Origin: Lentimicrobium sp.
GTDB taxonomy: Bacteria > Bacteroidota > Bacteroidia > Bacteroidales > Lentimicrobiaceae
Direction of reading: 5' to 3'
Assembly (NCBI GenBank): GCA_024709105.1
Contig: JANJXJ010000224.1
Location: 1-45,539 of the forward strand
Length of the DNA stretch: 45,539 nucleotides
Numbering within the stretch: position 1 is the first letter of the stretch; every line of letters starts with the position of its first letter. Shown piece after piece: positions 24,679 through 32,635 of the stretch. The position numbers and the translations under genes were made by a program. The notes under the pieces are model-generated. The model saw nothing but the letters and a program-made list of their open reading frames with translations. It was not told where the DNA came from and made no database searches.

Positions 24679-26748
24679 ATGGATAAATTCCTGAATAAAC
24701 TGCGTGATCAGTATGATCTGATAGGTAAGATTTTTCTGTTCGTTTTAATGATTGCCCTGTTGCTGGCTATTTTTCCCCGCGAAGGGAAGTTTCGTTATGA
24801 ATATCAAAAAGGTAAACCCTGGCAGCACTATGATCTGATCGCGCAGAGCGATGTAGCCATTTTAAAGCCTGAAGCTGAACTGCAGGCCGAAATAAATGAG
24901 GCTCTGCTTGCAGCAAGACCATATTTCCGCAGAGATCACAGTGTTGTAAGTGTACAAACCAACAACCTGATAAATGCTTTTAATAAACTCAGAGAATCAG
25001 AAAAAGGCAGGGGAATGTTTCAGAATATACAACACAGCGATCCTTTGCTTTTTATGCTCAGATTATTGGATTCGGTTTATGCAACAGGAGTAATAGGTCT
25101 TACTACCGAGATTGAGAACCGCCCTTCCGATTACGAAATTTTTGAAACTGATAATAATACTGCATTCAGGAAGCGGGTTTCTGGTTATTTTACAATAAAG
25201 AGTGCTGCCCAATTCATAGAGAGAAAAACTGATGAGGCAGGACTTCCGCAGCCACTGCGCGAAATTCTGCTGAGCTCATTGCGTCAGAACCTGATATTTG
25301 ATGCAGAAAATACCAAAAGAGCCCGTGATCTGATTGTAAACGAAATATCAACTACCCGTGGAATGATTCAAAGTGGTGAACGGGTAATTTCAAGAGGAGA
25401 ACTGATCAATGCTGAAAAATTTCAGATTCTTGAGTCCATTCGGCTTGATTATCAGGCAAAACTGGGCGATGGGTTTCAGTACGAAAAAATCCTGCTGGGC
25501 CAGTTTATTCTAATCGGCCTGACAGTGATTGTTTTTATTCTTTTTATGCTTTCGTTCAGGCGCGATATTTTTATTGATAACAAAAGGCTGCTCATGCTTC
25601 TGCTTATTATTGTAATTATGGTTTATGCTGCGGCCTCTACCATGAAGCACAATCCCGGGTTGCTGCAACTGCTGCCTTTTTGTCTCGTTCCTATTGTAGT
25701 GCGGGTGTTTTACGATACCCGTATTGCCTTCTTTGTACACGTAATCACTCTTATTTTAACCGCCTTCATGGTGCCAAGCGGTTTTCAGTTTCTTTTTCAG
25801 CAACTGGTTGCAGGTATTATTGCCATTATTTCAGTGGCTGAGTTTCGCCGCAGGTCGCAGTTTTTTCTTACTGCACTGGCCATCTTTGCCACTTACTCTC
25901 TGGTATACACAGGTATGCTGCTGATACAGGATGGTAGCATTGAAAATATCAATTACCAGATGTTCGTTTTGTATCTCGGAAGTGCAGCCTTTACTTTGCT
26001 GGCTTATCCTATCATTTTTGTTTTTGAAAAGCTGTTCTCTCAGGTTACAGATGTAACCCTGATGGAGCTCTCCGATACCAACAGCCCTTTGCTCAGGCAG
26101 CTTTCGCTATATGCACCCGGCACTTTCCAGCATTCCATGCAGGTAGCCAATCTCGCTGAAGCAGCCATTTATGAAATCGGAGGCAATACGCTGCTGGTTC
26201 GTACCGGAGCCTTGTATCATGACATTGGTAAAATGGAAATGCCTATGTATTTTATTGAAAATCAGCTATCGGAGATGAATCCGCACGACGAACTCAGCTA
26301 TGAGGAAAGTGCACGGATAATCATAAGTCATGTAATCAAAGGCATTGAAAAGGCTAAAAAGCACAAATTGCCCGAAGTGCTGATTGATTTTATAAGAACC
26401 CACCATGGAACCCGCATGGCTGAGTATTTTTATAACAAACAGCGCATTGAGTTCCCTGAAAGCGAGATCAGGGACAAGGATTTCCGTTATCCCGGGCCTG
26501 CTCCGTTTTCAAAAGAGACTTCGGTGCTCATGATGGCCGATTCGGTTGAGGCAGCATCGCGCAGCATAAAGTCGCACACTGCCGATTCCATCAGTAATCT
26601 GGTAGAGAATATTATTGACAAACAGATTGAAATGAAACAGTTTGTAAATTCTGATCTTACGCTGAAAGATATTACCAGAATTAAAAAAGTACTCAAGAAA
26701 AAACTTATGAGTATTTATCACGTACGTATTGAATATCCTGCTTTGTAG
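24679..26748 (+). CDS. 7TM-HD family cyclic-di-AMP phosphodiesterase (PgpH-type)
   Basis: A 689-residue membrane protein from the ATG at 24679; a TTG at 24667 would add four residues. An N-terminal membrane segment (about 18-36) precedes an extracytoplasmic 7TMR-HDED domain. About seven hydrophobic segments follow between residues 275 and 460, and then a cytoplasmic HD domain with FQHSMQVANLAE, LYHDIGKMEMP, HVIKGIEKA and RTHHGTRM. This order is that of PgpH, which hydrolyses c-di-AMP to pApA and so influences osmotic balance and wall stress. The cyclase gene is not in the window. The WbqC-like gene converges on it with 14 bases between the stops. Confidence 0.92.
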   Translation: MDKFLNKLRDQYDLIGKIFLFVLMIALLLAIFPREGKFRYEYQKGKPWQHYDLIAQSDVAILKPEAELQAEINEALLAARPYFRRDHSVVSVQTNNLINAFNKLRESEKGRGMFQNIQHSDPLLFMLRLLDSVYATGVIGLTTEIENRPSDYEIFETDNNTAFRKRVSGYFTIKSAAQFIERKTDEAGLPQPLREILLSSLRQNLIFDAENTKRARDLIVNEISTTRGMIQSGERVISRGELINAEKFQILESIRLDYQAKLGDGFQYEKILLGQFILIGLTVIVFILFMLSFRRDIFIDNKRLLMLLLIIVIMVYAAASTMKHNPGLLQLLPFCLVPIVVRVFYDTRIAFFVHVITLILTAFMVPSGFQFLFQQLVAGIIAIISVAEFRRRSQFFLTALAIFATYSLVYTGMLLIQDGSIENINYQMFVLYLGSAAFTLLAYPIIFVFEKLFSQVTDVTLMELSDTNSPLLRQLSLYAPGTFQHSMQVANLAEAAIYEIGGNTLLVRTGALYHDIGKMEMPMYFIENQLSEMNPHDELSYEESARIIISHVIKGIEKAKKHKLPEVLIDFIRTHHGTRMAEYFYNKQRIEFPESEIRDKDFRYPGPAPFSKETSVLMMADSVEAASRSIKSHTADSISNLVENIIDKQIEMKQFVNSDLTLKDITRIKKVLKKKLMSIYHVRIEYPAL

Positions 26749-26762
26749 TAAAAAATGGTAAC

Positions 26763-27425
26763 TCAGGCAACAGGAGTTGATTGCCCGGGTTTGTGATTCT
26801 GCAGATAGACTATTGTTTCGGGGCCAAGGTTAAACAGCAGATCCAGAATGCTCAGGTTCTCAAGAAATTCATTCCGGTCAGAAAATACCTGAATGTACGG
26901 TTTGAAGGTTTTGATTTGATAAACGTGCTGAACCTGCTTTTTCGGCATGATGAGCCCGCGCATGTCGTAGTAGTTAACAGGTTTATTTTCAAATGTTTGA
27001 GTATAGTCAAACTCTTTTTTCAGACCAATAAGTTTTAAACATAAGTTCAGAATACTGATATTGAGATCTTTGAGCAATGCCGGTGGATTCAGGAAAAGCT
27101 GCTCAAAATGGTCACGGTAGTAAATAAAGAAAGGTGATTTGCTGTATGCCGATTCAATGGTTCTCCAGTGTGTAATGTTCCAGTTTGTGGAATTGTCCAG
27201 TTCAATGATTTTAAATGGAGAGTTGTTGCCCTGTGGTTTATTCACCGGAACACTCAATACTGTAATGCCTTGTGCAGTAGCAATCCGGTAGCGGTTTCTG
27301 CAGGTTTGTTTGGGGTACGATTCCTGCATTTCTATGCTCACCTGCGGGGCATGAAGCAGCCATGCAAAAAACTCTGCATCGGGGAAACAGGCCGGAGGCA
27401 ATAGTACTGCTGGAATTTCCTGCAT
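26763..27425 (-). CDS. WbqC-family protein
   Basis: A 220-residue protein that matches the WbqC-like family common in Bacteroidota: an N-terminal strand region (AVLLPPACFPDAEFFAWLLHA), YPKQTCRNRYRI, TVLSVPVNKPQGN, the WRTIESAYSKSPFFIYYRD segment and QVFSDRNEFLENLSILDLLFNLGP near the end. WbqC genes were first noted in O-antigen clusters, but the biochemical activity is not established. An exact TAnnTTTG box (TATTTTTG, 27451-27444) lies just upstream, and the thioredoxin terminator ends before it, so it has its own promoter. Confidence 0.88.
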   Translation of the reverse strand: MQEIPAVLLPPACFPDAEFFAWLLHAPQVSIEMQESYPKQTCRNRYRIATAQGITVLSVPVNKPQGNNSPFKIIELDNSTNWNITHWRTIESAYSKSPFFIYYRDHFEQLFLNPPALLKDLNISILNLCLKLIGLKKEFDYTQTFENKPVNYYDMRGLIMPKKQVQHVYQIKTFKPYIQVFSDRNEFLENLSILDLLFNLGPETIVYLQNHKPGQSTPVA

Positions 27426-27443
27426 TTGATTTTAAAATTTCGG

Positions 27444-27451
27444 CAAAAATA
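27444..27451 (-). promoter_or_regulatory. -7 box for the WbqC-family gene
   Basis: TATTTTTG on the minus strand fits TAnnTTTG exactly and ends 18 bases before the ATG, which would give a very short leader. Confidence 0.5.
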
Positions 27452-27458
27452 GAAAATA

Positions 27459-27488
27459 AAACAGGCCCGGGAAACCCCGGACCTGTTT
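27459..27488 (-). terminator. Rho-independent terminator of the tandem thioredoxin operon
   Basis: Outer arms AAACAGG (27459-27465) and CCTGTTT (27482-27488), inner arms CCGGG (27467-27471) and CCCGG (27476-27480), one mismatched position and a 4-base loop. A T-rich stretch (TTTTATTTTC) follows in the minus direction. Confidence 0.88.
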
Positions 27489-27515
27489 GGATTAATCAAA
27501 TCAACAACAATATTC

Positions 27516-27878
27516 TTAATTGGCGTTTTTATGCAAAAGCACGTCGTCAATAGCCTGAATAAGCGCATGTTTGGGGAGAGCTCCCTGTGCCATCTGGGGT
27601 TGGCCGTCGGCCGGGCAGAAAAGCATACTCGGGATGCTGCGAATGCCAAAAATCTGTGAAAGCTCCTGCTCTGACTCAGTATCAACTTTGTAGATGTTTA
27701 TCTTGCCTTCATATTCTTTTGAAAGCTCATCCAGAATCGGGGCTACCATTTTGCAGGGGCCGCACCAGTCTGCATAGAAGTCAATAATACATGGGAGTTT
27801 GCCTTCAAACTTCCATTCCTGGTTTTTGTCGAAATCGAAAACCTTTTCTTTAAAGGTTTCAAAGGTTAAATGTTCCAT
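27516..27878 (-). CDS. Cytoplasmic thioredoxin-family protein
   Basis: A 120-residue protein; the start is set at the ATG at 27878 (MEHLTFETFKEKVFDF) because the longer frame runs into the spacer after the previous gene. The active site is WCGPCK in IDFYADWCGPCKMVAP, and the cis-Pro region is IRSIPSMLFCPADGQPQM, which carries an extra Cys. No signal peptide, so a cytoplasmic disulfide reductant is expected. It follows a closely similar lipoprotein paralogue by 25 bases and ends at a terminator, so the two form one operon. It is longer at the N-terminus than classical TrxA. Confidence 0.9.
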   Translation of the reverse strand: MEHLTFETFKEKVFDFDKNQEWKFEGKLPCIIDFYADWCGPCKMVAPILDELSKEYEGKINIYKVDTESEQELSQIFGIRSIPSMLFCPADGQPQMAQGALPKHALIQAIDDVLLHKNAN

Positions 27879-27903
27879 TATTTGTAATTGGGTAAATCGT
27901 TGA

Positions 27904-28416
27904 TTATTTCTGTGAAGTGGGCTGAGCAAGTAAGAGCTCCTTGATCATTTTTTCAAATTGCTCTTTGGGCAAAGCTCCCATGGTCATTTGTGGCTGTCCC
28001 TCGGCAGGGCAGAACAAAATACTTGGAATACTGCGGATACCAAATACCTGAGCAAGTTCGCGCTCTTTATCGGTGTCAACTTTGTAAATTACAATCTGAT
28101 CCTTGTATTCGGCAGCAAGCTCAGCCATGATGGGTGCAATTTTTTTGCAGGGGCCGCACCAGTCTGCATAAAAATCAATAATGCAGGGTTTGTCGCCTTT
28201 AAAAACCCATTTGTCGGGGTTCTCTTCGTAGTTGAATACTTTGTCAATGAACATGGCTTTGTTCATCTGAATTACTTTTCCTTCCTGTGTGTCGTTGCTT
28301 GCGTTGGCTGATTTTGCAGGCTCTCCTGCAGTAGTCTGTCCGTTTCCGGTTGACTGATTGCATCCAAACAAAGCAAGACTTGCAACAAGTGCAATAGATA
28401 AGAGGTGTTTTTTCAT
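27904..28416 (-). CDS. Lipoprotein thioredoxin-family protein
   Basis: A 170-residue product; the start is the ATG at 28416 (MKKHLLSIALVASLALFGCNQ), which gives a lipoprotein signal with lipobox LFGC. About 35 residues of low-complexity linker (STGNGQTTAGEPAKSANASN) separate the anchor from a thioredoxin domain with WCGPCKK and IRSIPSILFCPAEGQPQM. The core is strongly similar to that of the next gene, so they are recent paralogues. It should act outside the cytoplasm, anchored to a membrane, as a disulfide reductase or isomerase. The in-frame extension to 28500 covers the promoter box at 28464-28457 and is not coding. Confidence 0.9.
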   Translation of the reverse strand: MKKHLLSIALVASLALFGCNQSTGNGQTTAGEPAKSANASNDTQEGKVIQMNKAMFIDKVFNYEENPDKWVFKGDKPCIIDFYADWCGPCKKIAPIMAELAAEYKDQIVIYKVDTDKERELAQVFGIRSIPSILFCPAEGQPQMTMGALPKEQFEKMIKELLLAQPTSQK

Positions 28417-28456
28417 ATAAGTGTCAAAGGTTAGGTTCAATTTTGTTTTCACGCTG

Positions 28457-28464
28457 CAAAGGTA
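28457..28464 (-). promoter_or_regulatory. -7 box for the thioredoxin operon
   Basis: TACCTTTG on the minus strand is an exact TAnnTTTG match, about 40 bases before the ATG at 28416. It supports that start over the longer frame. Confidence 0.5.
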
Positions 28465-28507
28465 GATATTTTTTATTTTAAATCGCATAAATATCACCAA
28501 AAAAAGT

Positions 28508-28570
28508 TAATTTTGCAGCGCACATTTAACAACAAGTGTCGTGCCAATTTGTTTATTGTTGAAATTCAAC
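28508..28570 (+). promoter_or_regulatory. -7 box and 13-base palindrome upstream of the zinc-ribbon gene
   Basis: TAATTTTG (28508-28515) is an exact TAnnTTTG box. GTTGAA-A-TTCAAC (28558-28570) is a perfect palindrome 10 bases before the putative TTG start and could be an operator for the gene's own product. Confidence 0.4.
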
Positions 28571-28580
28571 GCGATAGAAT

Positions 28581-29036
28581 TTGTCTTCCATTAATCTGTC
28601 ACATCTGTTTAAGAGCCTCGATCCTGAAGAGTTCAATTTCAGGTTCTCGTCGCCCGATCATTGCCTTGAGGTAATTGCCTCAGAGAAATGGCGCGAAGGT
28701 TATGTATGCCGAAAATGCGGGCATACCAATTATTGCAGCGGTAAAACACCTTTTTCCAGAAGGTGCACCCGATGCAAGACCGATGAGTCAGCAACTGCCC
28801 ACACCATTTTTCACCGTTGCCGGATTCCCATCACCGATGCATTTGAGATAGCCTATATGGTATGCGGCACGCCCAAAATATCGAGTTATGAGTTGTCGCG
28901 CCGCCTCGAAACCCGCCAAATGACCTGCTGGAAATTCAAAAAGCGAATCATGGAGTGCATCGAAGAGGGCAGGGGACTGCAACTTTTCGAGCCGGAAATA
29001 AGAAAGAACACTAAGGCTGAAGCCTCTATTTCCTGA
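28581..29036 (+). CDS. Orphan IS1595-type zinc-ribbon protein without DDE domain
   Basis: A 151-residue protein. Two CxxC pairs (CRKCGH...RRCTRCKTD) form a zinc ribbon of the IS1595 transposase N-terminus, followed by the TIFHRCRIPITDAFEIAYMV segment and a helical SSYELSRRLETRQMTCWKFKKRI region typical of the same transposases. The catalytic ISXO2-like DDE domain is wholly missing, and no inverted repeats or remnants follow. No ATG exists near the start: a TAG at 28575 closes the frame upstream, so translation probably begins at TTG 28581. It may be a domesticated DNA-binding protein or a truncated transposase. Its 3' end overlaps the convergent C10 peptidase gene by 11 bases. Confidence 0.72.
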   Translation: MSSINLSHLFKSLDPEEFNFRFSSPDHCLEVIASEKWREGYVCRKCGHTNYCSGKTPFSRRCTRCKTDESATAHTIFHRCRIPITDAFEIAYMVCGTPKISSYELSRRLETRQMTCWKFKKRIMECIEEGRGLQLFEPEIRKNTKAEASIS

Positions 29037-31122
29037 TAAACCTTACCTGTCTCCAGTCATTTACTGAGTTGATTCTCAGTAAATAGACTCCCTGTGGAAG
29101 ATTGCCGGTTTCAATTACCGCCTGACCATTTCCTGTTTTAATCAATGCTTTTCTGCTCATCAGTTTGCCAGTTACATCAAATATGCTGACTTCACTCACA
29201 TTGCTGAAGGAATCTGGTAAAACAATATTCAGAAAATCATCAGCAGGGTTAGGATATACCAGCAGGGTTTTGCCTGCGATAAGATTGTTTTCAACACTTC
29301 CCTGCGGTGCCCAGCTTATTTCCCAGCCGGGGGCAGTACCTTGTCCGTCGGTGGTGAAGACCAGATATGCTTTACCTCCCGGTATAATAACATTTCCCGG
29401 AAGCGAGTCGCCGGTAAGGGAGGCAACAAGCTGCTGATTGCTGAGATCATAGATTTTTAAGAAATCTTTTCCTTCTTCAAGATCAAAATAGTTGAAGGTC
29501 AGCGAGAGAGGAACCAATTGTTCCGGGATGATCCTCCATTTGCAGATGCTGTTGTTCGAGTACTTTTTGTCACCACTGCCATCATCAAATAGTCCTGAAG
29601 GGCTGTTAAAAGTTGTTGTTCCCGAACAATAAACCGGCAAAATACTTTTATAGGAAGCCAGAAATCCGTCTGCATTTCCTTCCTCACCCGAAAACCAGAC
29701 ATAGGCTTCATTGCCGGAAACAGTTATCATTCCGGGATTCTGGTTCTGAGTAACTTCTGCAAGCAGATTCGTCATATTGCTGTTGTCGTAAATCCTGATA
29801 AAATCTCCGTTTGCTAAATCAGCGTAAGGAAACTGCAATTGAATAGACGATATGCTGTCGAAGTCCGGTTCATCGGGAGCTATCTGCCAGAAACATTCGC
29901 TGCCGCCGGGATAATTGATCATGTTGCTGCCATCGGTAAAGGTTCCGCTGATGGTGGTAAGGCTGCTGTTGTTGCTGCAGTATTCAGGATAGTTATACAT
30001 TGTGGTATCAGGGTAGATATCTTTGATCACTTCCTGTGCGAAATTGAAATTATTTCCGCCCGGTGTGAGGGCCGACAGCAGGAAATAACCATCATAAGAT
30101 CCGCTCCAGCCCCAGTTGAAGTGGTAAAAGTTATCAGGTGCATATCCGTCGCAAACAAAAGCATGTCCGTTTTGAGAACCAACGCCTTCCCATCCGGCAT
30201 AATAGAGTGGTTTGCGGGCTTCGAGATTGGCCACCAGAATGCTGTCCCAGTTCATGGTGGTGGTATCTCTGAAAATGTATTGTGTTTGCGGACCATATTT
30301 GAAAAAGTTTCTCATGGAATTGGCCGCACTGTGGTTCCACATTCCCGATCCGTTGGGGCCGTAGTCCATATCAAATGAAATTCCCAGGTGGTAGAGTAAC
30401 TGAGCAATATATGGATTTGCACTGTTCAGTGATGTTTCCATGCCATTCCACAAATAGGTGGTTTCTTCAAAATTGGCGTATTGCACACCATACACGGGGT
30501 GAACATAGCTGTACTCTCCGGTCCCCTGGTTGGGCCAGCGATGATAAAACATCAGCTGCCCTACTGCTGTTGCCACACAGCCGGCGTAACATCGTCCGCC
30601 GGGCCCGGCCGGGTCGGGCGGACAGGCACCGTTGTAATAATTTCCCTGATCCCATTGTGTTTGCAGCATAGGTTCCACGGTTCTGCCCGAAGATTTTATA
30701 TTTCCCGAGAGGTAAGCATCACGTGCCTGAATAATTTGTTCAGGTGTGGAGCCCTGAGATTGGGCAAATTCAATCTGCCTTCCGTAATATCTGAGCCAGG
30801 CCTGCAGCGCTTCGGGCAGGTTTTCGCCGGTAAAGCTGCCTTTCAGGCTGTAACCCAGAACCGGAAAAGTATGCTTGCTTTCTGCAATCAGCACAAAACC
30901 ACCATTTTCGAAATTTACTGCTTTTGCAACTGTAAAATCACCAGCTTTCACATCAGTTGTATTTGTAATTCGCGGTACAAAAACTGAGGACTTGTTGTGA
31001 ATCATTTGCCTTTCGGCGAAAAAATTGCCGGCAATGCGAATATGTTCCGGTTTGCCGGATTGAGCTATCAGTTGAGGTGAAAAACAAATTATGGCAAAAA
31101 GGCAAAGGTAAAAGTGTTTCAT
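29026..31122 (-). CDS. Secreted C10 (streptopain-like) cysteine peptidase with CUB-like domains and T9SS sorting signal
   Basis: The start is set at the ATG at 31122 (MKHFYLCLFAIICFSPQLIAQ), giving 698 residues; the preceding 15 in-frame residues spoil the signal peptide. An N-terminal inhibitory propeptide is likely before the C10 domain, with nucleophile C182 (CYAGCVATAVGQLM) and H320 (QNGHAFVCDGY), followed by YHFNWGWSGSYDGYF. Two CUB-like domains follow, each beginning YCS, with DFIRIYD and DFLKIYD strands. The last 75 or so residues are a type A sorting domain (LLVYPNPADD...GVYLLRI). The protein should be exported by Sec and T9SS and act on extracellular protein. A TATCTTTG box (31153-31146) precedes it. 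Confidence 0.93.
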   Translation of the reverse strand: MKHFYLCLFAIICFSPQLIAQSGKPEHIRIAGNFFAERQMIHNKSSVFVPRITNTTDVKAGDFTVAKAVNFENGGFVLIAESKHTFPVLGYSLKGSFTGENLPEALQAWLRYYGRQIEFAQSQGSTPEQIIQARDAYLSGNIKSSGRTVEPMLQTQWDQGNYYNGACPPDPAGPGGRCYAGCVATAVGQLMFYHRWPNQGTGEYSYVHPVYGVQYANFEETTYLWNGMETSLNSANPYIAQLLYHLGISFDMDYGPNGSGMWNHSAANSMRNFFKYGPQTQYIFRDTTTMNWDSILVANLEARKPLYYAGWEGVGSQNGHAFVCDGYAPDNFYHFNWGWSGSYDGYFLLSALTPGGNNFNFAQEVIKDIYPDTTMYNYPEYCSNNSSLTTISGTFTDGSNMINYPGGSECFWQIAPDEPDFDSISSIQLQFPYADLANGDFIRIYDNSNMTNLLAEVTQNQNPGMITVSGNEAYVWFSGEEGNADGFLASYKSILPVYCSGTTTFNSPSGLFDDGSGDKKYSNNSICKWRIIPEQLVPLSLTFNYFDLEEGKDFLKIYDLSNQQLVASLTGDSLPGNVIIPGGKAYLVFTTDGQGTAPGWEISWAPQGSVENNLIAGKTLLVYPNPADDFLNIVLPDSFSNVSEVSIFDVTGKLMSRKALIKTGNGQAVIETGNLPQGVYLLRINSVNDWRQVRFIRK

Positions 31123-31145
31123 GTTTGTGGAGGTAGATGATGTTT

Positions 31146-31153
31146 CAAAGATA
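31146..31153 (-). promoter_or_regulatory. -7 box for the C10 peptidase gene
   Basis: TATCTTTG on the minus strand is an exact TAnnTTTG match, 23 bases before the reassigned ATG. It lies inside the longer reading frame and so supports the shorter start. Confidence 0.55.
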
Positions 31154-31258
31154 ATAATTTTCCTCAACCTGGTTTGATTTGGGATGGATTTTGGCGACTG
31201 TAATTATTCAGTACACTGTCATGAAATAGTACAGTATAAGTGCGCAGAAAGATGACAC

Positions 31259-31296
31259 TTGTTAACTGATTAACAGGTCTGTTATTTCAATAACAT
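31259..31296 (+). promoter_or_regulatory. Two tandem Rex-operator-like palindromes upstream of the redox island
   Basis: TTGTTAACTGATTAACAG (31259-31276) matches the Rex operator pattern TTGTTAAnnnnTTAACAA at 13 of 14 arm positions. CTGTTATTTCAATAACAT (31279-31296) is a second palindrome with the TGTTA/TAACA core. Their centres are 20 bp apart, two helical turns. They lie about 90-125 bases before the alcohol dehydrogenase start, just upstream of the likely promoter (TTTG 31296-31299; TTATAATTTG near 31322-31331). Rex represses fermentation genes and leaves DNA when NADH is high. A Rex-like protein is encoded three genes downstream. Confidence 0.72.
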
Positions 31297-31383
31297 TTGT
31301 ATATTATTGATAAACAATGTATTATAATTTGTGGCACGGCAATTGGAATAAGGGTACCGACCTAAGTTAAAAAATCAAACAAC

Positions 31384-32550
31384 ATGGCAAGATTCACGCT
31401 ACCCCGCGATCTCTACTTCGGAGAAAACGCACTCGCAGAACTGAAAAAACTAAAAGGCCGCCGTGCTATCATAGTAGTCGGAGGCGGATCTATGAAAAAA
31501 TTCGGCTTTTTGAATCAGGTTGAGACCTACCTTCAGGAAGCAGGAATGGAAACACTGGTATTTGAAGGAGTAGAGCCGGATCCATCGGTGGAAACGGTAA
31601 TGCGGGGAGCTGAAGCCATGCGGCGCTTTGAACCCGACTGGATTGTATCCATCGGAGGCGGATCGCCCATTGATGCAGCCAAAGCCATGTGGGTGTTTTA
31701 CGAACATCCTGAAGCTACATTCGAAGAAGTTGCCAAACCGTTTAATATTCCGGCACTTCGCAACAAAGCCCGTTTTGTAGCCATACCGAGCACCAGCGGA
31801 ACAGCCACCGAGGTAACCGCTTTTTCGGTAATCACCGATTACAAAACCCAGATCAAGTATCCTCTGGCAGATTTTGAGATTACTCCCGATATCGCCATTG
31901 TTGATCCTGCTCTGGCTTACACTATGCCTCAGGAGCTCACCGCCCATACAGGTATGGATGCGCTGGCACATGCTACCGAAGCCTATGTAGCTGTGAACCG
32001 TTCCGATTTTTCAGATCCTCTGGCTCTCAAAGCCATTCAGATGATTAAAGATAACCTGGTAAAATCATACCACGGCGATAAAGTTGCCCGCGACAAAATG
32101 CACATTGCCCAGTGCCTGGCCGGAATGGCATTCTCGAATGCGCTGCTAGGAATTGTACACAGTATGGCCCATAAATCGGGTGCTGTTTTTCATATTCCGC
32201 ACGGATGCCTGAATGCCATTTACATGCCGGTAGTGATTGACTACAACCGCAAGGTTTGTGCAGGCAGGTATGCTGAAATAGCCCGATTCATCGGGTTGCC
32301 GGGCACAACTGACGATGAACTCACCGATGCATACCGCGATTTCTGCACAGGACTGAACGATGAGCTGAATATTCCTCAGACTCTGCAGGCATACGGAATA
32401 ACCGAAGATATGTTCCTCTCGAATGTTGACCGCATTTCTGCCAATGCAGTGCTTGACGCATGTACTGGTTGCAACCCCCGCGAAACCGGCGAAAATGAAT
32501 TCAAAACCTTGTATTCGGCTGCTTATTACGGAAACAAAATAAGCATCTGA
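31384..32550 (+). CDS. Iron-containing alcohol dehydrogenase
   Basis: A 388-residue group III alcohol dehydrogenase. The NAD(P)-binding loop is VVGGGS plus SIGGGSPIDAAKAM, and the metal-binding part shows IVDPAL, THAT-type HTGMDALAHATEAY, GIVHSMAHKSGAVF and HIPHG, with the Asp and three His ligands expected for Fe(II). It closely resembles butanol/ethanol dehydrogenases and the C-terminal half of AdhE. It would reduce an aldehyde with NADH in the cytoplasm and so dispose of reducing equivalents, which fits the Rex-like sites upstream. A hairpin (32589-32617) separates it from the next gene, so part of the transcription may stop there. Confidence 0.93.
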   Translation: MARFTLPRDLYFGENALAELKKLKGRRAIIVVGGGSMKKFGFLNQVETYLQEAGMETLVFEGVEPDPSVETVMRGAEAMRRFEPDWIVSIGGGSPIDAAKAMWVFYEHPEATFEEVAKPFNIPALRNKARFVAIPSTSGTATEVTAFSVITDYKTQIKYPLADFEITPDIAIVDPALAYTMPQELTAHTGMDALAHATEAYVAVNRSDFSDPLALKAIQMIKDNLVKSYHGDKVARDKMHIAQCLAGMAFSNALLGIVHSMAHKSGAVFHIPHGCLNAIYMPVVIDYNRKVCAGRYAEIARFIGLPGTTDDELTDAYRDFCTGLNDELNIPQTLQAYGITEDMFLSNVDRISANAVLDACTGCNPRETGENEFKTLYSAAYYGNKISI

Positions 32551-32588
32551 TCTTACAGATAAGTTCTTTCTCTTTTGTGTGTTTACTT

Positions 32589-32622
32589 ACCGGCAGAAGG
32601 CACTGCTTTCTGCCGGTTTATT
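32589..32622 (+). terminator. Hairpin terminator or attenuator between adh and the flavoprotein gene
   Basis: ACCGGCAGAA (32589-32598) and TTCTGCCGGT (32608-32617) form a perfect 10-bp stem with a 9-base loop, followed by TTATT, a weak T tract. It may reduce read-through into the hydrogenase genes rather than stop it. It lies only 19 bases before the next ATG. Confidence 0.6.
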
Positions 32623-32635
32623 AAAAACCAGCGTT

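Noticed and set aside
28581-29036. An active IS1595 insertion sequence
   Set aside because: No DDE domain, no terminal inverted repeats and no target duplication could be seen around the zinc-ribbon gene.
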